Origin: Methanotrichaceae archaeon
GTDB lineage: Archaea > Halobacteriota > Methanosarcinia > Methanotrichales > Methanotrichaceae
Direction of reading: 5' to 3'
NCBI GenBank assembly: GCA_013329455.1
Contig: DUKF01000119.1
Span: forward strand, 1-9,809
Length of the DNA stretch: 9,809 nucleotides
In this document: positions 1 to 6,875 of the stretch, piece by piece
Layout: each line of letters begins with the position of its first letter
Position numbering within the stretch: the stretch's first letter is position 1
Program-made: the position numbers and the translations under genes
Notes under the pieces: generated by a model
Told to the model about the DNA's origin: nothing
What the model saw: the letters and a program-made list of their open reading frames with translations, nothing else
Database searches by the model: none

Positions 1-371
1 TATTCAATTCAAAATAAATTAAAATTTGTCATCCCCCAAGAAATTTATTTTAGTTTTGATGATATTTAGATTATTTGTATACCACTCCATGCAAAAATTA
101 TATTGGAAGTAGACCTGCAATATGGAAGTTGTTTGGGATTTCCGCAACCTTGGATCGATTATCTGATCTCAGATACCCTTTTAGTCCTCCAAATTCATAC
201 ATCATCTTCTAGAGCTTCGTTACCTAATACTAGAAATAGATTGCCAAAAAATATTGCGGAATTAAAGTCGAAAAATATGCTACGGAATTTTCGATGTATC
301 TCTGAAATACATCAAAGTATGTATATGAATAAAATAATCCCTGAATTCGGCAAAGGGAATCAGAGACGGAA
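1..371. other. AT-rich region without a supported gene
   Basis: This stretch is much richer in A and T than everything that follows. An open frame runs through it from a TTG at 103 into the HIT gene in another frame, but its translation looks like no family I know, has no ribosome binding site, and is interrupted in function by the HIT promoter and start. Two small inverted repeats are visible: ATCTGA-TC-TCAGAT at 161-174 and GATGTAT-N7-ATACATC at 293-313. I see no tRNA cloverleaf or repeat array. It is probably intergenic DNA holding the end or promoter of a gene outside the window. Confidence 0.5.
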
Positions 372-380
372 ACTTATATC
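372..380 (+). promoter_or_regulatory. TATA element of the HIT gene
   Basis: The sequence ACTTATATC resembles an archaeal TATA box. Transcription starting about 25 bases downstream would begin near 402, leaving a leader of about 24 bases that contains the strong ribosome binding site of the HIT gene. This placement argues against translation from the TTG at 402. Confidence 0.45.
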
Positions 381-425
381 CAAGCATCTCTCAAAGGTAA
401 TTTGCGTTTGCTGGGAGGAGTTTTC

Positions 426-869
426 TTGGACCCGAAAAAAGAGAGCAGCTGCGTATTCTGTGAAATTGTGGCAGATAGAGCGAAAGCGCACCGGATATAT
501 GAAGACGACCTATCCCTTGCGATACTGGATATAAACCCCTTTTCAAAGGGTCACTGTCTCGTCATACCCAAAAGGCACGTGCCCTGGTGGCATGACTTAA
601 CCGATGAGGAGGTCGAAAGCCTCTTTCGGGTGGCAAGAGCGGTATCCCAAAAGATCATGAAGGCCTTCAGCCCGGATTTTGTGGCGATATACGCGAGAGG
701 CCGGAGAATACCCCACACCCACATCTTTGTAGTTCCGACTTACGGCGGTGACGTTCTGGACAGATTCTTCAACGCCCTGGAGGGTTTCCAGGAGTCGACA
801 TTTGAGCTTGCAAAGCTGAAGAGCGATGACGAGCTCGAGGACGCGGCAGATCTTCTCAGGTCGGCGTGA
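426..869 (+). CDS. HIT-family nucleotide-binding hydrolase/transferase
   Basis: Histidine-triad proteins bind nucleotides and split phosphoramidate, dinucleoside polyphosphate or adenylate bonds in the cytoplasm. The N-terminus carries a CVFC pair (Cys9, Cys12) typical of zinc-binding HIT proteins. A block with Asp35, Asn37, Pro38, GH at 42-43 and the segment LVIPKRH ending at His51 is family-typical. The triad appears as PHTHIFVVP with His97 and His99, so the middle His, the usual nucleophile, is present, but the third His is Phe101. The start is a TTG chosen because GGGAGGAG at 413-420 lies 5 bases before it; a TTG at 402 in the same frame has no such site. This gives 147 residues, normal for the family. 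It stands alone and converges with cutA. Exact substrate unknown. Confidence 0.88.
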   Translation: MDPKKESSCVFCEIVADRAKAHRIYEDDLSLAILDINPFSKGHCLVIPKRHVPWWHDLTDEEVESLFRVARAVSQKIMKAFSPDFVAIYARGRRIPHTHIFVVPTYGGDVLDRFFNALEGFQESTFELAKLKSDDELEDAADLLRSA

Positions 870-945
870 AAGATCACTTGTTCTGCAGTCAAAAGGAGGC
901 GACCGGCTCAGCGTCGGATGGGGGGAGGACCTTCTGCTGGCCCCC

Positions 946-1308
946 TTAACCGTCTTCGGCGCCCAGCTTTTTAGAGCCGGAATTATTTTTCAACGATTCG
1001 GATATCCAATCCAGGTAACCCTCATCCCCTCCCACTATCGGGAGGACGATGATCTCGGGAAGCTCGTAAGGGTGGACCTTTCGGATCCTGACAACGAGAT
1101 CTTCCACCTTTGAATTTTCCGTCTTTATGATGAGGAGATCTTCAGCCTCCTCATTGACCTTTCCCTCCCAGAGAAAGGTGGACCGAACCTGCGATATGTT
1201 AACGCAGGCTGCAAGTCTCTCCTCGACGATGAGCCTTGCGAGCCGTCCAGAGCTGTCTGGGGGTGTTGTGCAGAATACGACCACAAAATCAGATCTCAGT
1301 AATAACAC
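946..1308 (-). CDS. cutA: CutA1 divalent-cation tolerance protein
   Basis: CutA is a small, very stable trimeric cytoplasmic protein with a ferredoxin-like fold, named for copper tolerance in E. coli; its true role in archaea is uncertain. The family pattern is clear: VVVFCTTPPD near the start, LIVEERLAACVNI at residues 26-38, the STFLWEGKV strand, IIKT, and HPYELPEI followed by the YLDW segment. The GTG at 1308 gives 120 residues and overlaps the upstream unknown gene by 13 bases. A second in-frame GTG at 1284 would begin the protein right at VVFCTT, which matches the short N-terminus of archaeal CutA proteins, so the start is ambiguous. The last dozen residues (NNSGSKKLGAEDG) extend past the usual fold. 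The overlap suggests co-transcription and translational coupling with the gene at 1296-1643. Confidence 0.93.
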   Translation of the reverse strand: MLLLRSDFVVVFCTTPPDSSGRLARLIVEERLAACVNISQVRSTFLWEGKVNEEAEDLLIIKTENSKVEDLVVRIRKVHPYELPEIIVLPIVGGDEGYLDWISESLKNNSGSKKLGAEDG

Positions 1309-1643
1309 ACCCCTGTGGCTTCATAGAGGACCCTCACCTTCTCGCCCACGTCTTCGGAGACCCTCTCCTTCATGAGCCTGACCAAAATCTCGGCGTGCTC
1401 GGGCTGGATGCATCCGAGGCTCTCGGAGCCGTCGAGGATGACCTCCGAGAGGTACTTCAGCTCGAAGATGTCGAGCCTCTTCAGCCTATCCTCGAAGTCG
1501 TCATCGTCCAGAGCGTAGTGGTTCGAGACGGGAGGGAGGATCGACTGGTAATCAAATCCGGAGCCGACACAGGTGAAGTCCGCGCACTCTGGGGCGAGCT
1601 TCTTCAAAATCTCAACGTCCTTTTCGGAAAGCGTCCTGGCCAT
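1296..1643 (-). CDS. Conserved-looking small protein of unknown function
   Basis: I do not recognise this 115-residue protein. It is mostly helical in appearance, acidic in the middle (DDDD at 46-49), has no membrane segment or signal peptide, and carries four cysteines (20, 25, 78, 113) without a CxxC pair. The ATG at 1643 is supported by a CAGGAG site 11 bases upstream and by a TATA-like element near 1691. Codon use and the lack of stops look like a real gene, and the 13-base overlap with cutA indicates a two-gene transcript in which this gene comes first. A role connected with CutA or metals is only suggested by that linkage. It is probably cytoplasmic. Confidence 0.75.
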   Translation of the reverse strand: MARTLSEKDVEILKKLAPECADFTCVGSGFDYQSILPPVSNHYALDDDDFEDRLKRLDIFELKYLSEVILDGSESLGCIQPEHAEILVRLMKERVSEDVGEKVRVLYEATGVCYY

Positions 1644-1686
1644 ATTTCATCAAACTCCTGGAGATCGAGACGAGATCGCATCTGAA

Positions 1687-1696
1687 GATTATATCT
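1687..1696 (-). promoter_or_regulatory. TATA element for the unknown gene and cutA
   Basis: Read on the minus strand this is AGATATAATC. A transcript start about 25 bases downstream would fall near 1665, giving a leader of about 22 bases that holds the CAGGAG ribosome binding site at 1655-1660 before the ATG at 1643. Confidence 0.4.
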
Positions 1697-1724
1697 GGAT
1701 ATGAAATCATGTAAATAATTGCAT

Positions 1725-2204
1725 TCATTCTGGTGCCGCATCCTGGACGAGAACGAGACCTGCCTCGGTGACTGCGATTTCAAGGTCCCGGAGGATTACC
1801 CTCTTCTTGAGCGCCTCTGGAGCCTTGCTCTTGATCTGGACGACGATGTCAACGGAGCTTATGTCGAGCTTGATTTTGGCCTTGTCGGCCTTTAAAAAAA
1901 CCATGGCGGGAACCTCGAAGATGTCGGTTCCGGTGGGAACCGTCAAAGATACCGGTGCCTGGATCATGGTCCACTCTTTTAAGGTGGCCCTCGCCCTAGA
2001 GACGTTCTGAAGGGCCCTCTTCTCGAGGATGCTGACGTTGGACCTAGTAGTCCCCAACAGCTCGGCTACCTCCTGCTGGGATAAGCCCTTTCGTCTCAGC
2101 CTCAGGACCGCGGCCTGCCTTGAGGTGAGGAGGCTTGGCGATGCACCTGATCCTTCGTCCATTTCAGCGCCCTCTTCAGCTTTTTTGGTCATCTCGTCCG
2201 CCAC
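1725..2204 (-). CDS. tfx: Tfx-family helix-turn-helix transcription regulator
   Basis: Tfx proteins are archaeal DNA-binding regulators; the founding member in Methanothermobacter binds the promoter of the molybdenum formylmethanofuran dehydrogenase operon. The diagnostic core is LTSRQAAVLRLRRKGLSQ (residues 26-43) followed by EVAELLGTTRSNVSILEKRA (45-64), a sigma-70 region-4-like helix-turn-helix with the TTR-NVS recognition helix. The C-terminal half, strand-rich and ending near LEIAVTEAGLVLVQ, is the usual second domain. The start is uncertain: GTG 2204 gives 159 residues, ATG 2192 and ATG 2162 are in frame, and 2162 has GAGGG 7 bases upstream and leaves only a short lead into the core, as in the founding protein as I recall it. 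It is a single gene between the unknown gene and the AI-2E gene. Its targets here are not shown; the tungstate importer nearby is a candidate. Confidence 0.9.
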   Translation of the reverse strand: MADEMTKKAEEGAEMDEGSGASPSLLTSRQAAVLRLRRKGLSQQEVAELLGTTRSNVSILEKRALQNVSRARATLKEWTMIQAPVSLTVPTGTDIFEVPAMVFLKADKAKIKLDISSVDIVVQIKSKAPEALKKRVILRDLEIAVTEAGLVLVQDAAPE

Positions 2205-2293
2205 CGTCTCGAAATATTACATGGAGCGCGGAGGTCTTAAAGGTGGCGAAGATTCAACCTTGGTCACTTATCCCCATTCTCCTACGAAGATCA

Positions 2294-2324
2294 TTTCGTA
2301 ACAAAGGTGACGAAACTCAGTTTC
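2294..2324. repeat. Two overlapping inverted repeats between the AI-2E gene and tfx
   Basis: TTTCGT (2294-2299) and ACGAAA (2310-2315) form a dyad with a 10-base centre. It overlaps a second, tighter dyad, GAAACT-C-AGTTTC at 2312-2324. They lie just after the stop of the AI-2E gene and about 100 bases upstream of tfx. On the minus strand a T5 run precedes them. They could be a processing or termination structure for the AI-2E transcript or a regulator site; the sequence alone does not decide. Confidence 0.3.
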
Positions 2325-2330
2325 AAAAAT

Positions 2331-3572
2331 TCAGAGGCGACCTCTTGTCAGCCATGAAATGAAACTTCTGGCCTTTCGACCGAGACGGCGAAGGCCTTCG
2401 GTGGAGAGGAAGGAACTCTTTGGAGACGGTTTAGGCCCCCCAAGTGGGGTCACCATCACTCCCGCCTCTTCTTCCATGATGTGGAGGCGAGTCCTGTAGG
2501 CTGCGAGGACGAAGCCGTAGAGGGCGGGCCCCACAATCACGCCCATGAACCCAATTACGAAGAGGGGCGCTGCGAAGGCGAGAAGGGTGATGGCAGGATG
2601 AATCGCGGCCCCGGCCTTGGCGAGAGTTGGGCGCGTGATGTTCTCCGGGATGATGTTGAGAAAGATAGTCCCGAAGAGAAGTACGGCCACGACTTTGGTA
2701 TAGTCCTCGATGAACAGGAAATAGAGGGCCACGGGGAAGTAAACGGCTCCGGCTCCAATCATCGGTATCAGAGCGAAGACCGCCGTTATCATCCCCCAGA
2801 GGTAGGGGTAGGGCACCCCCAGCAAACGGAACCCGACCGCGGCGATGAGCCCCGTCAAAAGGCTGTTTATGAGGTAAACGTTGAATAGGCTGTTGTAGAT
2901 GGAGTTCAGCTCTGCAAGGAAACGGCGGATCAAGGCCCTCTCGGGCATAAGACGGAGGAACTCCTCTACCGACTCGGCACCGTCGACGAGAAGGTAGTAG
3001 GTGAGGAGTATGGCGACGCCTAACTGGGCCATCATTATGGGCAGGTGTTTGGCAATCCAGTCGACAAGTTCGGTGACGATCGTCGTCAACCTGGGCAGGA
3101 TCTCCGGTAAAAGCTTGCTTACAGGGACTTTGAGGATCATGCCGATCCGCCCCTTAGCATCATCGATTGTGTCGCCGATGAAAGGCGCCAGAATCGGGGG
3201 CGCGTTATCGTCGGTGAAGACCTTGGTCCTGTCGAAAAAGCTGTCAGCGGTCTGATTTATGAAATCGGCCGCGGTCTCGTTGAGCGCATCCTGAGTCGCT
3301 GTCAGGTTCGCGAGCTCCGTGGAGAGGGCACTGAGAACAGTCAGAACGAAGACAAAAAAGGCCAGAAATACGATCGATAACGAGAGAAGAGCAGAGATAT
3401 GCTTTCTCTTGGTCAGGCGGGAAAGATGCGAATAGACGGGGTAGAGAATGTAGGCGAAGAAGAAACTCAAAAGTATCGTGGTAATAAAGTCCTTGGTGAC
3501 GTATACCATCGCGGCAATCGCAACGGCCAGGATCGCCGCCACCATCCATTGGAACCGACTTTTTGAGTCCAT
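2331..3572 (-). CDS. AI-2E/PerM (UPF0118) family membrane transporter
   Basis: This 413-residue polytopic membrane protein has the layout of the AI-2E family: two close hydrophobic segments at about 9-48, a third at about 60-85, a soluble loop of roughly 90 residues, then four or more hydrophobic segments from about 180 to 375. Family-like features are the LIPMIGAG segment followed by FPVALYFLF, and GFMGVIVGPALYGFVLAAYR near the end. The family was named for export of the quorum signal AI-2, but members also act as sodium/proton or other ion exporters, and nothing here supports AI-2 chemistry in an archaeon. The C-terminal 40 residues are basic and likely cytoplasmic. The ATG at 3572 follows a good TATA element with a very short leader. 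It is monocistronic in appearance. Confidence 0.87.
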   Translation of the reverse strand: MDSKSRFQWMVAAILAVAIAAMVYVTKDFITTILLSFFFAYILYPVYSHLSRLTKRKHISALLSLSIVFLAFFVFVLTVLSALSTELANLTATQDALNETAADFINQTADSFFDRTKVFTDDNAPPILAPFIGDTIDDAKGRIGMILKVPVSKLLPEILPRLTTIVTELVDWIAKHLPIMMAQLGVAILLTYYLLVDGAESVEEFLRLMPERALIRRFLAELNSIYNSLFNVYLINSLLTGLIAAVGFRLLGVPYPYLWGMITAVFALIPMIGAGAVYFPVALYFLFIEDYTKVVAVLLFGTIFLNIIPENITRPTLAKAGAAIHPAITLLAFAAPLFVIGFMGVIVGPALYGFVLAAYRTRLHIMEEEAGVMVTPLGGPKPSPKSSFLSTEGLRRLGRKARSFISWLTRGRL

Positions 3573-3595
3573 GCTCTGTATTATTTGTTGGACTG

Positions 3596-3606
3596 TTAAT
3601 ATATAG
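3596..3606 (-). promoter_or_regulatory. TATA element of the AI-2E family gene
   Basis: The minus strand reads CTATATATTAA, close to the methanogen TATA consensus. The expected transcript start, near 3576, lies only a few bases before the ATG at 3572, so the mRNA would be nearly leaderless; no good Shine-Dalgarno site is seen. Confidence 0.5.
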
Positions 3607-3680
3607 ATCTTTCCGTCAGTTCGATATCAAGCGGCCGATTGGCCCCCTCCATTTTCGCGCTGTATCAGCCCGGTTCAAAT

Positions 3681-4529
3681 TTAGCCCAGCTCGAAAGTCG
3701 TCACCCCAAAGATGTTTCGGAGAGGCAGACCCGGATCGCCTCTGGTGTACATCCGGGCGGTTTCAAAAGTTTTTTCCATCTTGTGTCGCTCGGCAAGCCT
3801 CAAAGCCGCTGAATTAGGTTCTGGAACGTCCAGAAAGACGGGAGCGCCCTTTTCTGCGCCGCCTGTCAACGCCCTGAAAAGCGATTCTGCGACCCTTTCA
3901 TCTTCTGCAAATAGAGGACCTATCTTGAATCCAAGGCGACATGGACGGAGTAGGCCGTAGCCTTTAAGCCTTTCGTCGCCGACAAAACCCAAGGCGACGG
4001 AGTTGGGCTGGTCGACCCACGTTTTGAGGAACTGGTCTCTTTGATCAGGAAAGTGGAGCATATCGTATCTCTTCAAGTCGTTGAAGGATACTTCCGACAG
4101 ATCTATTATTCCGGGATCGTCTATCGTGTCGCCGGTTCCCTCCCCTTGATATCGTACGCTCCGGTGGATAAATTGAAACCCGGACTTTTTGTAGTTCTCC
4201 TGCTGCTCAACAACGCCGTCAAGACCCACGCGTCTCCCCAACAGATAATCCATCCCCTCGTGCCAGAGCCCGATTCCAAAACCGCGGCCCCGAAAGTTTT
4301 GCCTGACTATGTAGAGGCCCAGAAAGCCGAAGGTTTTGCCGTATGCCACCGCCGATATGCACCCGACGGGCTCGTCGTTTAAAAGGCCGATGAAGAACCC
4401 TTTTGGGTCTGCCGAATAAAAACAGTCGGCGTCGTTTAGACCGGGATTCCACCCCTCCGCCGCAGCCCAGTCGATCGCGAGCTCGACCTCGTCCCGGCGC
4501 ATCCTGCGAATAGCGTAGTCCTCGCCCAT
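3681..4529 (-). CDS. Two-domain GNAT N-acetyltransferase
   Basis: GNAT enzymes move an acetyl group from acetyl-CoA to an amine. The N-terminal domain (about residues 5-125) is a standard GNAT fold: YAIRRMRRDEVELAIDWAAAEGWNPG, a strand LGLYIVRQNFRGRGFGIGLW whose RGRGFG is the acetyl-CoA pyrophosphate loop, and a QENYKKSGFQ segment. The C-terminal half (about 145-275) looks like the second, degenerate acetyltransferase domain found in the YitH/HolE-like group, with SLFRALTGGAEKGAPVFLDVPEPN and a closing SARMYTRG-type strand (here TARMYTRG). I chose ATG 4529 over ATG 4547 and TTG 4550 because a TATA element at 4560-4567 would put the transcript start near 4537, downstream of the longer choices. 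This gives 282 residues. The acetyl acceptor is unknown and no neighbour reveals it. Confidence 0.87.
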   Translation of the reverse strand: MGEDYAIRRMRRDEVELAIDWAAAEGWNPGLNDADCFYSADPKGFFIGLLNDEPVGCISAVAYGKTFGFLGLYIVRQNFRGRGFGIGLWHEGMDYLLGRRVGLDGVVEQQENYKKSGFQFIHRSVRYQGEGTGDTIDDPGIIDLSEVSFNDLKRYDMLHFPDQRDQFLKTWVDQPNSVALGFVGDERLKGYGLLRPCRLGFKIGPLFAEDERVAESLFRALTGGAEKGAPVFLDVPEPNSAALRLAERHKMEKTFETARMYTRGDPGLPLRNIFGVTTFELG

Positions 4530-4559
4530 AATTTCACGTCGTCTCATCAAAACGGATTT

Positions 4560-4567
4560 TATTTAAA
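4560..4567 (-). promoter_or_regulatory. TATA element of the GNAT gene
   Basis: The minus strand reads TTTAAATA. With the usual spacing transcription would begin near 4537, giving a short leader before ATG 4529 and excluding the two in-frame start codons further upstream. Confidence 0.5.
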
Positions 4568-4612
4568 GACAGCCGCATCCGAACTGAATCTGTTTATTTC
4601 CGCTCTCGTGGT

Positions 4613-5323
4613 CTAAAAGCCGATCTCCGTCCTCTGAACACCGTCGAGGATCGCACCTTTCATGTTTGTGGATCTCAAGTTCGTCCGGGAAATGTCAGCT
4701 CCGGAAAGGTCCGCTCCCTCAAGGTCTGCTCCTTCCAGGTCTGCGCCGCTGAGATCGGCACGATCGAGTTTGGCCTTATTCAAATTCGACCTCACGAGCT
4801 TTGCCCGGACCAGCTTCGCCTCGGAGAGGTCCGCTCCTGAAATGTCCGATCCGACAAGTTTAGCCATCCTCAGATCCGCTCCCTTCATCTTCGCGCCTCG
4901 AAGATCCGAACCGGTGAGGTCTGCGCCAGTCAAGGTCGCCTCGGAGAGGTCCGAACCGGCCAAAGGCAGGGATCTCAGGTTTGCGCCCTTCAACTCGGCC
5001 CTGACGAGCTTCGCTTCCCGGAGGTCCGCCGCCTCAAGGATGGCGCCCTCGAACTTGGCCTCGCTGAGGTCAGCGCCGACCAGATTCGCGCCCCGAAGGT
5101 CGGCTCCTACGAGCTTTGCCCGACCAAGATCCACCCTCGAAAGTCCTGTTCCCCTCAAGACCGCTCCCATCAGGTTTGCACCCTGGAGGTTTGCGCCTTC
5201 AAGATCCATTCCACTGAGATCAGCACCTTTGAAGTCCGGCCTCACCTGGGGATTTTCCATTCTCCATCGGTTCCAAACTGTTGAGCTCTCCTTGAGAGCC
5301 AGGACGTGTTCTCTATTAGCCAT
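4613..5323 (-). CDS. Pentapeptide-repeat protein, 39 uninterrupted pentads
   Basis: The protein is almost wholly a pentapeptide-repeat solenoid. Residues 34-228 can be written as 39 consecutive five-residue units of the form A(D/N/K)L-x-x with no insertion; four units make one turn of a square right-handed beta helix, so about ten turns are expected. The N-terminal cap (1-33) has the WNRWRMENP segment often seen before such repeats, and the last eight residues are a short tail. ADLSG/ADLEG units are mixed with a lysine-bearing type, AKLVR/AKLVG, so the face is not strongly acidic as in DNA-mimic members such as Qnr and MfpA. No signal peptide or membrane segment is seen, so it is likely cytoplasmic. 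GGAGGTCA at 5331-5338 lies 7 bases before the ATG, a strong ribosome binding site. Function unknown; a binding scaffold is the general expectation. Confidence 0.92.
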   Translation of the reverse strand: MANREHVLALKESSTVWNRWRMENPQVRPDFKGADLSGMDLEGANLQGANLMGAVLRGTGLSRVDLGRAKLVGADLRGANLVGADLSEAKFEGAILEAADLREAKLVRAELKGANLRSLPLAGSDLSEATLTGADLTGSDLRGAKMKGADLRMAKLVGSDISGADLSEAKLVRAKLVRSNLNKAKLDRADLSGADLEGADLEGADLSGADISRTNLRSTNMKGAILDGVQRTEIGF

Positions 5324-5371
5324 TAAAGCGTGACCTCCGTTCGAAGCTTTCGCATGAGAAGGTCTTCAAGT

Positions 5372-5379
5372 AAAAAAAA
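5372..5379 (-). terminator. T8 tract after the tup operon
   Basis: On the minus strand eight T residues follow CCCACCC about 30 bases after the tupC stop. Oligo-T tracts are the main intrinsic termination signal in archaea. It separates the tup operon from the pentapeptide gene, whose ATG lies about 50 bases further on; the same AT-rich patch might also serve as that gene's promoter, which I cannot distinguish. Confidence 0.5.
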
Positions 5380-5407
5380 GGGTGGGCAGGATCGGAGTGA
5401 ATATGCA

Positions 5408-6130
5408 TCACCAGCACGACCTCGCCCGGATGAAGCGGGCCACCTCCTCCGACCTGGGGCTCTCGAATACCTCTTCTGGCGCGCCCAGCTGGACCAGCTC
5501 GCCTCCGATCACAACGCCGATCCTGTTGGCGAGACGCCTGGCCTGGTCCAGATCGTGGGTCGCCATCACCACCGTCAGTCCACCCTCCCCGGCCTTTCGG
5601 ATCATATCCTCAATCGTTTCCGCCGTCCTTGGGTCGAGGTTCGCCGTCGCCTCGTCCAGGAGGAGAAGCTCGGGCTCAGTAACAAGAGCCCTTGCCAGGG
5701 CAACCCTCTGGGCCTCGCCGCCCGAGAGGCTGAAAGCCCTTCTATTTTCGTACCCGATAAGTCCCACGTCCCTGAGAGCGGCTCTCACCCGATCCTGGAT
5801 CGTAGAACTGGAAACGCCTCTTATTTTGAGGCCGTAGGAGACGTTCTTCTCGACAGAAACGTTGAACATCGAGGGCTTCTGAAAGACCATGGCCATTCTC
5901 CTTCTCGCCTCGAACTTCGCCTTATCGTCCTCTGTTACATCGACTCCCTCGAAGAAGACCAAACCCTTGTCAGGAGGGTCGAGAAGGTCGAGGATTCGAA
6001 TAAGCGTGGTCTTTCCGGAGCCTGTGGGACCGATGATCGCCAGAGTCTCGCCTTTACTAACCTTCAGAAATACGTCCTTCAGAATTTCGGCTCCGCCACG
6101 CCTCGCCCAGACGCCTCTCGCCTCTATCAT
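5408..6130 (-). CDS. tupC: Tungstate ABC importer, ATP-binding subunit
   Basis: This 240-residue ATPase powers tungstate uptake with TupB and TupA. Its ABC motifs are complete: Walker A GPTGSGKT at 34-41, the Q-loop glutamine at 84, signature LSGGE at 135-139, Walker B LLLLDE at 155-160, D-loop NLD at 164-166, and the switch histidine at 192. The C-terminus ends soon after the fold, without the molybdate-binding regulatory domain that long ModC proteins carry. I chose ATG 6130 because it overlaps the tupB stop as ATGA, a common sign of translational coupling, and has GGTGG just upstream; a GTG at 6136 would add two residues. It acts on the cytoplasmic face of the membrane. Substrate assignment rests on the operon, above all on TupA. 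Confidence 0.92.
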   Translation of the reverse strand: MIEARGVWARRGGAEILKDVFLKVSKGETLAIIGPTGSGKTTLIRILDLLDPPDKGLVFFEGVDVTEDDKAKFEARRRMAMVFQKPSMFNVSVEKNVSYGLKIRGVSSSTIQDRVRAALRDVGLIGYENRRAFSLSGGEAQRVALARALVTEPELLLLDEATANLDPRTAETIEDMIRKAGEGGLTVVMATHDLDQARRLANRIGVVIGGELVQLGAPEEVFESPRSEEVARFIRARSCW

Positions 6131-6831
6131 GCCCACCAGTTCCCCTGGACCCTGTTGACGAGGAGGTTGACGATCAGAGATATCGAGACCAGGATTATCC
6201 CGAGAGCCATCGAGAACTCGATATCGCCCCTGGAGGTCTCAAGGGCAATCGCCGTCGTCAACACCCTGGTGTACCCTCGAATGTTCCCTCCGATCATCAT
6301 CGCAACCCCTACCTCAGAGAGAGCTCGGCCAAAGCCCAGCAGGACCGCCGCCAGCATCGCTGCCCTCGCCTCCCTCATGATGGTAAAGATCGCCTGAACT
6401 TTCGTGGCGCCGAGGGATATTGCCGAATCCCGGACCTGGGGCCCGACGCCGCTCAGGGCGGCAATGGTCAGGCCCGTCATGATCGGCGCGATCAGAATTG
6501 TTTGGCCGATCACCATCCCCCCAGGCGTGAAGAGAAGGCCGAGGTTGCCGAGGGGGCCTGACCTCGACAGGAGGAGAAAGACAAGTAGGCCGACGGTGAC
6601 CGTAGGCAGGCTGTAGAGGGTCTGGATTATGTTAACAGCGGCCCGTTTGCCTCTAAAATTGTGGAAGTGGATGAGACCGCCGAGAGGGACGGTGAGCAGG
6701 GTGGCGATGACCGTTGATGTCACGGCTATGGCGAGGGACCTCGCCGTTATCTCCACGACGGTCGGGTCGATGGCCAGTATCAGCTCGATCGCTCTTACGA
6801 GTCCCGTCGCGATCTCATCCAAAGGTTTCAC
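6127..6831 (-). CDS. tupB: Tungstate ABC importer, permease subunit
   Basis: A 234-residue membrane permease with about five hydrophobic segments: roughly 30-55, 65-90, 100-125, a segment around 155-175, and 200-228. The cytoplasmic coupling loop that contacts the ATPase is visible as DSAISLGATKVQAIFTIMREA, followed by LLGFGRALSEVGVAMMIGGN, both typical of the TupB group. It forms the channel through which tungstate released by TupA passes. The GTG at 6831 gives the full length; a TTG at 6822 is in frame, and neither has a clear ribosome binding site. It follows tupA by 44 bases that contain a hairpin, and it overlaps tupC by 4 bases. Function is assigned from similarity and from its position between the other two subunits. 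Confidence 0.92.
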   Translation of the reverse strand: MKPLDEIATGLVRAIELILAIDPTVVEITARSLAIAVTSTVIATLLTVPLGGLIHFHNFRGKRAAVNIIQTLYSLPTVTVGLLVFLLLSRSGPLGNLGLLFTPGGMVIGQTILIAPIMTGLTIAALSGVGPQVRDSAISLGATKVQAIFTIMREARAAMLAAVLLGFGRALSEVGVAMMIGGNIRGYTRVLTTAIALETSRGDIEFSMALGIILVSISLIVNLLVNRVQGNWWA

Positions 6832-6850
6832 CTGAATATTTCGCTAGACA

Positions 6851-6873
6851 GCGATCCAGATCCAGGAGATCGC
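6851..6873 (-). repeat. Hairpin between tupA and tupB
   Basis: GCGATC (6851-6856) and GATCGC (6868-6873) form a 6-base-pair stem with an 11-base loop directly after the tupA stop codon. No T-run follows it on the minus strand, so full termination is unlikely. A hairpin here could slow decay of the tupA message and raise the binding protein above the permease, as is known in some binding-protein operons; that is an inference. Confidence 0.35.
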
Positions 6874-6875
6874 GC

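Noticed and set aside
103..534. 143-residue open frame over the AT-rich left edge
   Set aside because: It has a TTG start without a ribosome binding site, no family resemblance, and overlaps the well-supported HIT gene and its promoter in another frame.
920..945. GGGGG...CCCCC stem as a terminator between the convergent HIT and cutA genes
   Set aside because: The stem is only five base pairs of simple G/C with a 15-base loop, and no T-run follows on either strand.
4662..5333. 223-residue plus-strand repetitive open frame
   Set aside because: It is the mirror of the pentapeptide gene. The 15-base period keeps the opposite strand free of stops, which explains the repetitive Arg/Ser/Ala/Pro product.
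5330..6397. 355-residue plus-strand open frame
   Set aside because: It is antisense to tupC and the end of tupB, whose motifs are complete; long antisense frames are common opposite GC-rich genes.
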